A stretch of 64,000 bases of DNA from Ustilaginoidea virens (taxonomy: Eukaryota; Ascomycota; Sordariomycetes; Hypocreales; Clavicipitaceae). The translations under genes were made by a program, and so were the position numbers. The DNA lies in NCBI RefSeq assembly GCF_000687475.1, contig NC_057317.1:372001-436000 (forward strand). The letters are read 5' to 3'. The notes under the pieces are model-generated. The model had not been told where the DNA came from, ran no database searches, and saw nothing but the letters and a program-made list of their open reading frames with translations. Below, one piece after another: positions 25,862-37,581 of the stretch (position 1 is the first letter of the stretch; the number at the start of each line of letters is the position of its first letter).

Positions 25862-26610
25862 TGTTAAAATCCTATAGTAGCCTACTAGGCTGCTGGCCTT
25901 ATGCCCTACTGGCCTACTAACCTTCTGGCCCTTATACCGCCTCTTAGACTTACGGTAGTCTTACCAACCTTAGGCCTTTGCCTTTTACCTTAGGATTTTC
26001 AGTAGATTATTTACTGTATATCAAGTAAGGTAGGCCTTATTAAAAAAGGTGTGGCATTGCTAAATTAGCGTGGTTGCCTACTAGCGTGGTGGCGGCCTAC
26101 TAGCGTGGTGTGGCATTGCTAAATTAGCGTGGTGGCCTACTAGCGTGGTGGCTAGTCCACTAGTGTGGTGGTTAGTTACTAGTGCGGTGACTAATTACTA
26201 GTGCGGTGGTTAGGGTGGTTGGAAAGGTCGGATATAGCGGGGTTGCTGACGTATCATAGCGAGCATTACGGGGAGCTTTCTTACTGGCTACCTTAGATGC
26301 CTGGGCCCACCCCTCCTTCGTGTATATATAGGATAGCTTTTCCCCTTCTTTCTAGATAGTAGAAGGGTAGCACAATCGAACCTATTAATGCACTACATGC
26401 CTCTTAACTCCCACCTTCCCTGCGTTATTCTAGTTATCTTATATTTGCCTTGCCTTTACACTTGCCTCGCTTTATAGCACTTGTATAGTCTTAGGACTTA
26501 GTGACGAATCTAGTATTTATACTAAGATTAAGTCACAGGTCGCAGACAGTCTTGTGCCATCTAGCTAGCTAGTAAGGCTTTGCTTTATAGTGACCTTTAG
26601 AATTGCAATA
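25862..26610 (+). repeat. 3' LTR of A2
   Basis: 749 bp, nearly identical to the 5' LTR; followed by the duplicated GGACC. Confidence 0.94.
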
Positions 26611-29600
26611 GGACCATTGAAAATTTGTTATGTGAGGCAAGTCAGAATTTTCACTTGTGTGGGTCATGCCCACTTTTGTGACGGATTCGGAAAATCTCTA
26701 TAGTTGAGATTCCTGGTGACAAGAGCTTTCTGCATTTCCTAGCATTTGCAGCCTTTTTGTATGGGAAAAGGCTGCATTTTCCTTAGCCGATAAAAAAGGA
26801 CCGTCTTGCCTAAGCTGAAAAGCTAAGTTAGGCTAAAGCGATTTGGAATCGAAAGACAGCGAATTGCTAGGAAATGTTGCAGAGTGCTACGGCGGGCCAA
26901 TTGGTGGGAGGCCCACTGGTTGTGGTAGGCCCATTGGTTGTGGTGGATCCGTGTGCTGTATTAGGCCCATTGGTTGTGGTGGGCCCGTAGGCTATATTGG
27001 ATCCGTGGCCTATGGTAGGCCTGTGTCCTCGGCTACGCCTGAAATAGGCATATTTAGGCGAGGCGACTTCCAAATAGGCTCTTCCAAGGCAATTTAGTCG
27101 TTGTTTACCCCCTCTGAATTAGAAGGCGGTTAGAAATCAAAAGTGCCCTCTAGGCCACTTGAAATAGGGCCTATACCTTCATTTTAGTAGGTGAAAGTAA
27201 TAAAAGAGGTCTTAGTGACGACCCGGCGATATGGGATATAGACGAGGTAGGTGCCATTACCTAGCGTAGCTAGTAACCTACCTGACTCAGTCTAGGGGGC
27301 CAGCTTATGGCTGATGACCCGTTTTTCTAGAGGGATTAGCACCTCTACGGCCGCACCAATAGCCCTAAAGCTAGTAAGGTCGGGTAGGTAGTAGTATGTA
27401 ATTTCCGGAAAGTCCTTCTTTAATTCCTCGAAAGGTAACGAGGAACGGTTTAAGACTGCTATTAGATTTACTAAGGTAGTAATACTAAGAATCACTGCAG
27501 ACCAAAGGTAAGAAGGTAACCAAGACTAAAGCATAATAGCTCTAAGTCGGTCAACGATAACCCGTATAGAGCGTTCTACTAACCCATTTTGCTTATAAAT
27601 ATAAGGGGAAGAGGTTAAAAAATCTATGCCCTTGAGAGCTAGCTAGGCTATAATGACGTCGTTGATTTCCTTGCCACCATTATAGTGGAATTCAACAGCT
27701 GATTTGCCGTAGCGATTCCTAAGACCTTGGAAGAACCCCTGTAATACTGGGAATACCGTGGGTCCTTCTTTATTGGGTAGTAAATGCACCTAACGGAAGC
27801 GTGATTTCCGGTTAACTAAGATGAGGCAAATGGGGCGTTTGTTGTATAGAAGAGGATTAATTTGGAAAATATCACCTTCTATAATATCCAAACAATGCAT
27901 AGGGTCTGGTATAGCCCCTGATGTAAAACGCCGTACTGATTTTGCCCTTTTATAGGCGATGCAGTTAAAGTCAGAATCCTTTACCTTACTGAGATCAGGT
28001 AACCCTATGGTTGATGCATAGGTTTTCTTTAAAAGTTGGATTCCAATATGCCCAAGCCGGATATGCCAAAGTCCGGCTAATAATAGCAGCTTTTGATATT
28101 CTATATCAGCAGCTGGTATTATGGCTGGGGCTGGGTTGAGGGCGACCGGGGCCCTCTGTGGTGGTTGGGCTGTATTGGGAATAGCAGCCTCTATTGGTAC
28201 TACCGAAAAACCAGGACTAGCTGGTGGGTCAGCTGGTAAGTTAGCTGGTGGGGTAGGTAAATCCTTTAGTAGGGGATATTCCTCGTATTCTTCTAGGTTG
28301 GCTGGGGCAAGTAATTCGACCGAGATACTGTATAAAGCCGGTTGGCTGGTATGGTGTAAAAACGGCGAATCTATCCCTTTTTGTTATAAAAAGAAGCCAT
28401 ACTTCTTAAAATTAAGAAGCCCAATACACTTATTATTGCTATTAACTAGGCTTTAGCCCTAAATACTGCCACGATTCAGATAGTATTTAACGCCGCTAAA
28501 GATATTAATGTCAAAAGCTGGTATAAAGAGGGCGTTGGTTAGCTCTAAGGTGCCCCACTGAGGTGGGTTAGTGGCCTATAGCATAGTAAAACGCGCTGTG
28601 CCCTACCTATTGGGCTTAATTGGGCCACCACCTATGCTGATGACTGGTCTATTTCCGGTATAGTATTAGAAGTAGGTGAAGTGCTTTTTATCGTTAATGA
28701 TATACACCGTAGAACCAGTATCGTAGAGCAAAGAATCTGTTAGCGTTTTCCCACCGGATTATGCACTATAGCTGGTAGCTAGAAATTACATACATTCGCG
28801 GTCCTAGAAGGAAGAATAGGCTGTCTCACAGGGTGTAAAACTTAGAGTGTTATAATTCCCTAATACGAAAGAATCAACAGTCTTTTCCTTTTCGTCGGTC
28901 TTTTATAGGGTATCTGCTTTATTAGCTGAATCTTTCTTTTCTTTATTTTTTTTTTTATTTTCCAGCTTACCTTATGTGGCTAAAGAAGACCCTTATTGGG
29001 TAGAAGACCCCTGTTTCTTTTTGTTAGCGTTAGTGGTAGTATTTTTACCACCCTTGCTAGTATTATTACTAGCTGGCTTGCTACTATTATTGTTAGTAGC
29101 GGCACCCTTGACCTTTGCGAGGTAGGTAGTAGCCCTTGCTACTAATAATCCTTTAATGCGTTATTCTTCCAGTAAATCAACCATATAAAATTGCAGGTTA
29201 ATATTTAATGTATTTCCCTAAGTATAGGCGATTCTTATCATTATGCGGTACCGTTCTACCCACTGAAAAAAGACCCCTTCTACAGCATGTAAATACTGGC
29301 TGATTTGGTCGAAAGGTTGTATATAGGAGCCTAAAATTTGCAGCCTAGATAGGTAGCTATTAAAGGAGGCATTGAAAGATTCCAAGGTACCCTTATAGCC
29401 TATAAAATTTAGTTGATAGAAGGCAGGGTATAGGTGGGTCCGCTATACGTCTAATAAGTGAGAATACTGTTTGGTGAGTAATATAAAGGCTGACTCTAGG
29501 TCAGTGCACCAGTTGATAGCGGCAGCTGGTCCTTCTGTGCAACTATTCTTAATAAGTAATAGTAAAAGTGCTTGCTCTGAATTGTTGAATTTACTAGTAA

Positions 29601-30093
29601 TAGAAGGTTCTTCGATAAATTTAGCGATATTAAGTGCCCTAAGTTGAATTATAAGGGCTTGTTTCTATTGGTCGAAGTTAGATGCCCCCCTTAGCTTTTG
29701 GGATTCTTAGAATCTATTGGCTGTTTTGGCTAGTTCCTTGATAGCTATAGCGCTAACTTGGCTGCTAATGCTGGATGGAACCGGCAGGGGTTGCTGGGCT
29801 TTAGGTGGTGATGGTGGGTTATTTCCTTTACCTACAGGGGTTTGGAAGGTATCTATATCCATTATATCCTGGGATGGTAGGCTAGTAGCAGGCTTGATTA
29901 GTCTATCTACTAAGGTGCCCACCTTATCAGCCAAAAAATCGATTTTAGAATTAATTCGATTAAATTTATAGTTGAATTCTTTTCTTATTTCCTATTGGTC
30001 TTCCCTGAGCTGGGCAATTTCCTGGTTATTATTAGATTCTTCTACCTCTGCCGTATAGCTTGGGTTATCGGTAGGAACGTTCTGACTGGCTAT
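26611..30093 (-). pseudogene. B2 gag, protease and integrase, inactivated
   Basis: In element orientation (right to left): the gag start codon position 30,091-30,093 reads ATA, where B1 has ATG. Gag follows with LADKVGTLVDRLIKPATS (29,934 downwards) and ELAKTANRF, then the linker, protease and integrase, then the proline-rich spacer. Stops are numerous. The frame is interrupted at 26,611 by A2. The piece 27,292-27,495 (ITTLVNLIAVLNRSSLPFEE) is the longest preserved integrase stretch. Confidence 0.88.
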
Positions 30094-30358
30094 TATAGGA
30101 AGAGAAAAGGTGCCGGAAAGTCTTAAAAATGCGAAGAAAATCAAGACTGAAAATCTAGATAAAACTAGAAGAAAGCTGCGTTAAGGAATAACCTTAGAAA
30201 ATCCTATTGTAAGAATGTGTTGCAGCTTGGTGTGGTAGCTGGGTTCCTAAATCTGGGATGATCAGTCCTTTATTAGTAGATTTCTGGAAGGTTAGCTGCT
30301 AAATGCGTTAAAATCCTAAGTTAGCGTAAAAAAGTCTTAAGCTGGAAGCCTTGAGATA

Positions 30359-30372
30359 CCGGGCTCATAACC
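30359..30372 (-). promoter_or_regulatory. Primer binding site of B2
   Basis: GGTTATGAGCCCGG in element orientation, next to the 5' LTR. The leader 30,094-30,358 is untranslated. Confidence 0.8.
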
Positions 30373-31076
30373 TATTGCAAAATGATAATTCAGAACACTA
30401 TTGGAAATGTACTGGATACCGACAGTGGCGTACAAGGCGTTGCAGAATAAAACAAAGAGCTGGTTAAAGATTTAAAGCGCACAAGAGGTTGACCAGAGCA
30501 AAGATGTTAGGGAAATCTGATTCTAATTGTTGGTGACTATTCTAGCTAGAAAGAGGGAATTTTGGGCATATTTCTACCATCTTGAAAAAGTGGTTGAAAA
30601 TAATGAAAAACCGCAAAAATAGCGAAAAACCCGACGAAAAGTCGGTCTGCCCAACCGTGCCCAATATCCTACCCAATGCCTACCCAACCAAGCCCAGTGG
30701 CTTATAGCGGTGTGCCGGATGCCCTATAACAGCCTGCCGTACAGGCCGGAAGCCCTATATCGGTCTGCCGTAAATGACCGGTGTAGCGGGTGACTGTATG
30801 TAGAAGGCCGAAAGTGCTGGTTTGCCCATTTGGTAATCCCGTAGAAATGCGCCGCCTGTTGTGGGCCCTGTGGCCCGCTGTGACCGGCCGCTGTGGCCGG
30901 CTGTGGGGCGCTGTGCCGGTGCCGTGACCGGCGCTGTGGCCCACTGTAATCGGCGTTGTGGGGCGCTGTGCCCCACCATAGCGCCTGGTATAGCCACCGC
31001 GATATCTCAACGCAGAAACGTCGTATGGTGGCGAGACCAGTACCAAAATACAGCTAAAAAGGCGCTGATTTCAACA
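30373..31076 (-). repeat. 5' LTR of B2
   Basis: 704 bp, the partner of 17,511-18,214. The differences seen at the outer end are all TpG/TpA-type transitions. It is followed by the duplicated GCTAG. Confidence 0.93.
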
Positions 31077-34000
31077 GCTAGCAAGTTCAACGACTCAGAG
31101 CAAGCACTTTTACTATTACTTATTAAGAATAGTTGCACAGAAGGACCAGCTGCCGCTATCAACTGGTGCACTGACCCAGAGTCAGCCTTTACGTTACTCA
31201 CCAAACAGTATTCTCACTCATCAGACGTACAGCGGACCCACCTATACCCTGCCTTCTATCAACTAAATTTTACAGGCTATAAGGGTACCTTGGAATCTTT
31301 TAATGCCTCCTTTAATAGCTACCTATCCAGGCTGCAAATTTTAGGCTCCTATATACAACCTTTCGACCAAATCAGCCAATATTTACATGCTGTAGAAGGG
31401 GTCTTTTTTCAGTGGGCAGAACGGCACCGCATAATGATGAGAATCGCCTATACTTAGGGAAATACATCAAATATTAACCTGCAATTTTATATGGTTGATT
31501 TACTGGAAGAATAACGCATTAAAGGATTATCAGTAGCAAGGGCTACCACCCACCTCGCAAAGGTCAAGGGTGCCGCTACTAACAACAACAGTAGCAAGCC
31601 AGCTAGTAACAACACTAGCAAGGGTGGTAAAAACACTACCACCAATGCCAACAAAAAGAAACAGGGGTCTTCTTCTACCCAACAACAAGGGTCTTCTTCA
31701 GCCACATAAGGCAAGCCGGAAAATAAGAAGAAGAAAGAAAAGAAAGATTCAGCTAATAAAGCAGATACCCCATAAAAGACCGACGAAAAGACTGTTGATT
31801 CCTTTGTATTAGGGAATTATAACACTCTAAGTCTTACACCCAGTCAGACAGCCTATTCTTCCTTCCAGGACCGCGAATGTGTGCAATTTCTAGCTACCAG
31901 CTATAGTGCATAATCCGGTGGGAAAACGCCAATAGATTCTTTGCTCTACGATACTGGTTCTACGGTGCATATCATTAACGATAAAAAGTATTTCACCTAC
32001 TTCCAATACTATACCGGAAACAGACTAGTCATTAGCACAGGTGGTGGCCCAATCAAGCCCAGTGGGTGGGGCACAGCGCGTTTTACCGTGCTATAGGCCA
32101 CCAACCCACCTTAGTGGGGCACCTTAGAGCTGACTAACGCCCTCTTTATACCAGCTTTTGATATTAACATCTTTAGCGGCGTTAAATACTATCTGAATCG
32201 TGGCAGTATTCAGGGCCAAAGCCTAGTTAATAGCAAAAATAAGTGTATTGGGCTTCTTAATTTTAAGAAGTATGGCTTCTTTTTACAACAAAAAGGGGTA
32301 GATTCGCCGTTTTTACACTATACCAGCCAAAATCAACCGGCTTCACATAGTATCTCGGTCGAATTACCTGCCCCAGCTAACCCAGAAGAATACGAGGAAT
32401 ATCCCCTACCAGAGGATTTACCTACCCTACCAGCTGACTCGGACCATCTACTAGCTAATTCGCAAGCTACCCCACCAGCTAGTCCTGGTTTTTCGGTGGT
32501 ACCAATAGAGGCTGCTATTCCCAATACAGCCCAACCACCACAGAGGGCCCCGGTCACCCTCGACCCAGCCCCAGTAGCTGATACTGAGTATTAAAAGCTG
32601 CTATTACTAGCCGGACTTTGGCATATCCGGCTTGGGCACATCGGAATCCAACTTTTAAAGAAAACCTATGCATCAACCACAGGGTTACCTGATCTCAGTA
32701 AGGTAAAGGATTCTGATTTCAACTGCATCGCCTGTAAAAGGGCAAAGTCAGTTCGGCGTTTTACATCAGGGGCTATACCAGACCCGATACACTGTTTGGA
32801 TATTATAGAGGGTGATATTTTCCAAATTAATCCTCTTCTATACAATAAACGCCCTATCTGCCTTATCTTAGTTGACCGGAAATCACGCTTCCGTTGGGTA
32901 TATTTACTACCTAATAAGGAGGGACCCACGGTATTCCCAGTATTATAGGGGTTTTTCCAAGGTCTTAGGAATCGCTATAGCAAATCAGCTGTTGAATTCC
33001 ACTATAATAGTAGCAAGGAAATCAACGACGTTATCATAGCCTGGCTAGCTCTCAAGGGTATAGATTTTTTAACCTCTTCCCCTTATATTTATAAGCAAAA
33101 TGGGTTAGTAGAACGCTCTATACGGGTTATCGTTGACCGACTTAGAGCTATTATACTTTAGTCTTGGTTACCTTCTTACCTTTGGTCTGCAGTGATTCTT
33201 AGTATTACTACCTTGGTAAATCTAACAGCAGTCTTAAACCGTTCCTTATTACCTTTCGAGGAATTAAAGAAGGACTTTCCGGAAATTACGCATTACTACC
33301 TACCCGACCTTACTAGCTTTAGGGCTATTAGTGCGGCTATAGAGGTGCTAATCCCTCCAGAAAAACGGGTCATCAGCCATAAGCTGGCCCCCTAGACCGA
33401 GTCAGGTAGGTTACTAGCTACGCTAGGTAACGGCACCTACCTCGTTTACATCCTACATCGCCGGATCGTCACCAAGACCTCTTTCATTACCTTTACCTAC
33501 TAAAATAAAGGTATAGGCCCTATTTCAAGTGGCCTAGAGGGCACTTTTGATTTCTAACCGCCTTCTAATTTAGAGGGGGTAAATATCGACCAAATTACTC
33601 TAGAAGAGCCTATCTGGAAGTCGCCTCGCCTAAATATACCTATTTCGTTTAAGACCGACGGTATAGGCCTAGTCGAAGGCATAGGCCTACCACAGGCTAT
33701 AGATCCAACACAGCCCACAGGCCCACCACAACCAATAGGCCTAATACAGCACACGGATCCACCACAACCAGTGGGCCTACCACCAATTGGCCCGCCACAG
33801 CACTCTGCAATATTTCTTAGCAATTCGCCGTCTTTCGATTCCAAATCGCTTCAGCCTAACTCAGCTTTTTAGCTTAGGCAAGACGGTCCGCTTTCACCGG
33901 CTAAGGAAAATACGCCTTTTTCCCATACAAAAAGGCTGCAAATGCTAGGAAATGCAGAAAGCTCTCATCACTAGGAATCTTAATCTCAGAGATTTTCCGA

Positions 34001-36230
34001 ATCCGTCATAAAAGTAGGCATAACCCACACAAGTGAAAATTCTGACTTGCCCCATATAACAAATTTTCAATAGTCCGAATCTCAAAGCCCCATACACACT
34101 GATTTTCTGCGACTTTCCGACACAACAGATTCTGCCTTTTCGCCCGGCTTCCTAGTAAATATAGCATTTCGCTATAGTAAAACGCTGCCTACACTAGAAT
34201 ATCTAAAATTCGAGAGTCCAGATATCGCATCAAATAAGAGATCGTAGGAGAGAATATTTCAAGTACTAGAAAATAGGCCTATTACGGCCACTAGGGGTAG
34301 AAGAAGAGCGCACATACGGATACGAGACGTGCAAGGTATCCTAAATTATAGATACTATAGGTCACTTTCTGGCCTATAAGCGGACCAATAGGGCTTTTTC
34401 CCACCCACACAGCCGGAAAACAACGGCATTTTCGGGTTCCCACCCACCCAGCCGAAAAACGACCAGATTTTCAGATACCCAGGTAGCCCCCCAGAGGCTC
34501 CCACACAGGATTTCCCCCCTTCCTATGCTTTTTACGATATTTGCTATGCAGCAAAGATTAAGGCTGCAAAACGGGCCCCAGAAGGTGTGCCTAATAGCTG
34601 GAAGGAAGTCTTATATAACCCACACAAAGATAGCTGGGTTAAGGCCTTATTTTCGGAATTTAAGCAATTAATCGACTTAAATATCTTCTAATTTATTCCT
34701 AAGACTAGTATTCCTACTAGTAGGAAAATATTGCGTAACCGGCCTGTTTTTCGTGTAAAGAAAGATGCGAATAATAACCCAGTTAAATATAAGGCACGAT
34801 TAGTTGTCAAAGGCTTTATATAGGTATCTAGGCAAGACTTTATAGAGACCTATGCCTCTACTTCGATCCCACCAATATAGAGGATTATCCTTGCTCTTAC
34901 TGCTGCAAATAACTAGGAAATAAAGCAGATCGACTTTATTAGTGCCTTTCTAAATAGTAAACTACTGGAGACGATTTATATGGAAATTCTAGCTGGTTTT
35001 CTAGAATTTGCAGAAAGCCTACTCTCACCTAACCTAGCCTTATGGTCTGACCAGCAGCATTATCGACTTCTAGCTTTGCTTACTAAAGTTAGATATAACC
35101 CCTCTGCATTATAGGTCATACTATTAAAGAAAGCCTTATATAGGCTAAAATAAGGCCCTCGCGAGTGGTAGTTACGGTTAAAAGACCTTCTAGTGCAAAA
35201 GGGTTTTAAGCCGTTACTTTCTGATGCTGCTGTCTTCTATAATAAAGGAACGTATACCTTTATTATGACCTATGTGGATGACTGCTTAATTATCAGTCCA
35301 GACCTTAGCTATATTGACCAGCTTAAGGCTAAATTCCATAAGGTTTATGCTATAGAAGACCGAGGACCTGCCTCCTTCTTTCTTAGAGTGCAGATTATTA
35401 GGGATAGAGAAAAGGGCCTATTATAGCTGTACTAATCGCAATTTATTGCGGAAGTCCTTAAGAAATTCAACCTTAAAGACGCACGACTGTATCTAATCCC
35501 GCTATAGCCCGGTATACTTGCTGAGGCTGACGATACGCCGCTAGATGCTAATAATCAATACTTATTCCAGCAGCTAGTAGGGATATCGATATAGCTAATG
35601 ATAATGTCAAGACCTGACCTTGCCTTTCCAACGTAATACCTATCACGATATATGCAATAGGCTTCCACTATATAGCTTAATGCTGCTAAGGGCGCTTTTT
35701 GCTACTTAGCTGGTACGGCAAATACAGCTATTTGTTACCGAGCCGCTAAAGCTACCGTAGTATTAGCTGCATTTTCTGATAGCGATTTTGCTAGATGCCG
35801 GCTGACTTCTAAGTCTACTGGTGGTTATCTTACTACCTTGAATAGTGGGCCTATTAGCTGGAGGTCAAAACGGTCTTCGACTGTAGTTTTATTAACGCTT
35901 GAAGCCGAGTCTAATGTAATGCTTAAGGCGCTTCGCGAAGTGGAATAGATATCTAATTTGTTTAAAGAAATCCAGGTCGATATTCAACGCCCGATACCAC
36001 TATATTGCGATAACCAAGGGTCTATTTCAAATGCAAATGACCCAAATCAGCATGCCCGCACTAAGCATACCTTGCTTAAATTCCGGTATATACATAAGAA
36101 GGCCCACGGTGGCCTGGTAAAAATATCTTATTTACCCACGACAGATATGCCTGCGGATAGACTCACTAAACCACTTCCAAGCCCGAAATTCCCCATATTT
36201 CGGCAGCTATTAGGGCTGCAATCCCTATAG
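31077..36230 (+). pseudogene. B1 gag C-terminus, protease, integrase, RT, RNase H
   Basis: Reading resumes in frame across the duplicated GCTAG with KFNDSEQALLLLLIKNSC. In order follow the gag core to about 31,460 and a Lys/Ser/Gln-rich linker. The protease reads DTGSTVHI near 31,950. Integrase has HIRLGHIG near 32,625, the CxxC knuckle near 32,730 and KQNGLVERS near 33,100. A proline-rich spacer (33.5-34.5 kb) precedes RT, whose catalytic YVDD is intact near 35,272. RNase H (SDSDFA, LEAES, YCDNQGS) ends at LQSL-stop. Numerous TAG/TAA codons replace CAG, CAA or TGG, so no polyprotein can be made, although several catalytic residues survive. Confidence 0.92.
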
Positions 36231-36305
36231 CATCATCATCTTTTTTTTTCTAATTTTTTACAGGGTTTCTTTCTTTCTAACGCTAGGATTAGCCATATTG
36301 CTAAT

Positions 36306-36314
36306 CAGAGGGGG
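36306..36314 (+). promoter_or_regulatory. Polypurine tract of B1
   Basis: CAGAGGGGG directly precedes the 3' LTR. Confidence 0.75.
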
Positions 36315-37040
36315 TATTGAAATCAGCGCCTTTTTAGCTATATTTTGGTACTGGTCTTGCTACCGTACGATGTCTCTACGTTGAGATATCGCGGTGGCTA
36401 TACCAGGCGCTATGGTGGGGCACAGCGCCCCACAACGCCGATTACAGTGGGCCACAGCGCCGGTCACGGCACCGGCACAGCGCCCCACAGCCGGCCACAG
36501 CGGCCGGTCACAGCGGGCCATAGGGCCCACAACAGGCGGCGCATTTCTACGGGATTACCAAATGGGCAAACCTTGCTAATACCAGCACTTTCGGCCTTCT
36601 ACATACAGTCACCCGCTACACCGGTCATTTACGGCAGACCGATATAGGGCTTCCGGCCCGTACGGCAGGCTGTTATAGGGCATCCGGCACACCGCTATAA
36701 GCCACTGGGCTTGGTTGGGTATGCACTGGGTAGGATATTGGGCACAGACTGGGCACGGTTGGGCAGACCGACTTTTCGTCGGGTTTTTCGCTATTTTTGC
36801 GGTTTTTCATTATTTTCAACCACTTTTTCAAGATGGTAGAAATATGCCCAAAATTCCCTCTTTCTAGCTAGAATAGTCACCAACAATTAGAATCAGATTT
36901 CCCTGACATCTTTGCTCTGGTCAACCTCTTGTGCGCTTTAAATCTTTAACCAGCTCTTTGTTTTATTCTGCAACGCCTTGTACGCCACTGTCGGTATCCA
37001 GTACATTTCCAACAGTGTTCTGAATCACCATTTTGCAACA
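36315..37040 (+). repeat. 3' LTR of B1
   Basis: 726 bp, from TATTGAAATCAGC (TGTTG with one G-to-A change) to TTTTGCAACA. It is followed by the duplicated target ACATC. Confidence 0.93.
36413..36543 (+). repeat. GC-rich CACAGCG-repeat block in the B LTR
   Basis: About 130 bp built of short imperfect repeats around CACAGCG, CCGGTCAC and GGCCACAGC, many of them self-complementary (for example GGCCGGTCACAGC against GCTGTGGCCGGC). It is strongly GC-rich inside an AT-rich LTR. The same block is present in every B LTR (for example about 2,753-2,884 and 8,627-8,757). Chance open frames of 60-119 codons run through it and are not genes. Confidence 0.75.
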
Positions 37041-37294
37041 ACATCCATTATATCCTAGGATGGTGGGCTAGCAGCAGGCTTGATTAGTCTGTCTACTAAG
37101 GTGCCCACCTTATCAGCCAAAAAATCGATTTTTGAGTTCATTCGATTAAATTTATAACTGAATTCTTTTCTCATTTCCTATTGGTCTTCCCTGAGCTGGG
37201 TAATTTCCTAATTATTATCAGATTCTTCTACCTCTGCCGTATTAGGGACTTAGTAGCCTGGGTTATTAGCGGTAGGAACATTCTAACTGGCCAT
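37041..37294 (-). pseudogene. B0 gag, N-terminal part
   Basis: This is the start of B0's gag, cut off from the rest by the insertion of B1 at 37,040/37,041. The start codon is at 37,294 (MASQ-like start, as in B1). It is followed by the acidic N-terminus and the conserved FLADKVGTLVDRLIKP segment. In-frame stops are present. Positions 37,295-37,567 are untranslated leader up to the primer site. Confidence 0.82.
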
Positions 37295-37567
37295 TATAGG
37301 AAGAGAAAAGGTGCCGGAAAGTCTTAAAAATGCGAAGAAAATCAAGACTGAAAATCTAGATAAAAAAAATCTAGAAGAAAGCTGCGTTAAGGAATAACCT
37401 TAGAAAATCCTATTGCAAAAAGGATGTATTGCAGCTTGGTATGGTAGCTGGGTTCCTAAATCTAGGATGATCAGTCCCTTGTTAGTAGATTTCTGGGAGG
37501 TTAGCTGCCAAATGCATTAAAATCCTAAGTTAGCGTAAAAAAGTCTTAAGCTGGAAGCCTTAAGACA

Positions 37568-37581
37568 CCGGGCTCATAACC
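37568..37581 (-). promoter_or_regulatory. Primer binding site of B0
   Basis: In element orientation GGTTATGAGCCCGG directly follows the LTR. It is complementary to the anticodon arm of initiator tRNA-Met (CCGGGCTCATAACC, anticodon CAT). Confidence 0.8.

Larger units (their letters stand above)
20485..26610 (+). mobile_element. Copia element A2 (plus strand), youngest and internally deleted
   Basis: It is inserted in B2 with target duplication GGACC (20,480-20,484 and 26,611-26,615). LTRs are 749 bp with about four differences, three of them TpG to TpA. Compared with A1 it lacks about 1.2 kb covering most of the leader and the N-terminal third of gag. It is the last insertion in the nest and the least mutated copy. 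Confidence 0.94.
17511..31076 (-). mobile_element. Copia element B2 (minus strand), split by A2
   Basis: Its own sequence is 17,511-20,484 and 26,616-31,076. LTRs are 704 bp at each end. It is inserted into the gag of B1 with target duplication GCTAG (17,506-17,510 and 31,077-31,081), in the opposite orientation to B1 and the same orientation as B0. Confidence 0.94.
8529..37040 (+). mobile_element. Copia element B1 (plus strand), split by A1 and B2
   Basis: B1's own sequence is 8,529-8,859, 16,314-17,510 and 31,082-37,040. A1 lies in its 5' LTR and B2 in its gag. It is inserted into B0 with target duplication ACATC (8,524-8,528 and 37,041-37,045). LTRs are 726 bp, 22 bp longer than those of B0 and B2, so B1 is a subfamily. 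By eye the two LTRs differ at about four places, all TpG to TpA. Confidence 0.93.

Noticed and set aside
10395..36230. Possible reassignment of TAG as a sense (Gln) codon, since most stops in the polyproteins are TAG at Gln positions
   Set aside because: Sister copies have CAG at the same places, TGG also became TAG, and the tetraspanin gene in the same window ends at TAG. RIP-type mutation explains it.
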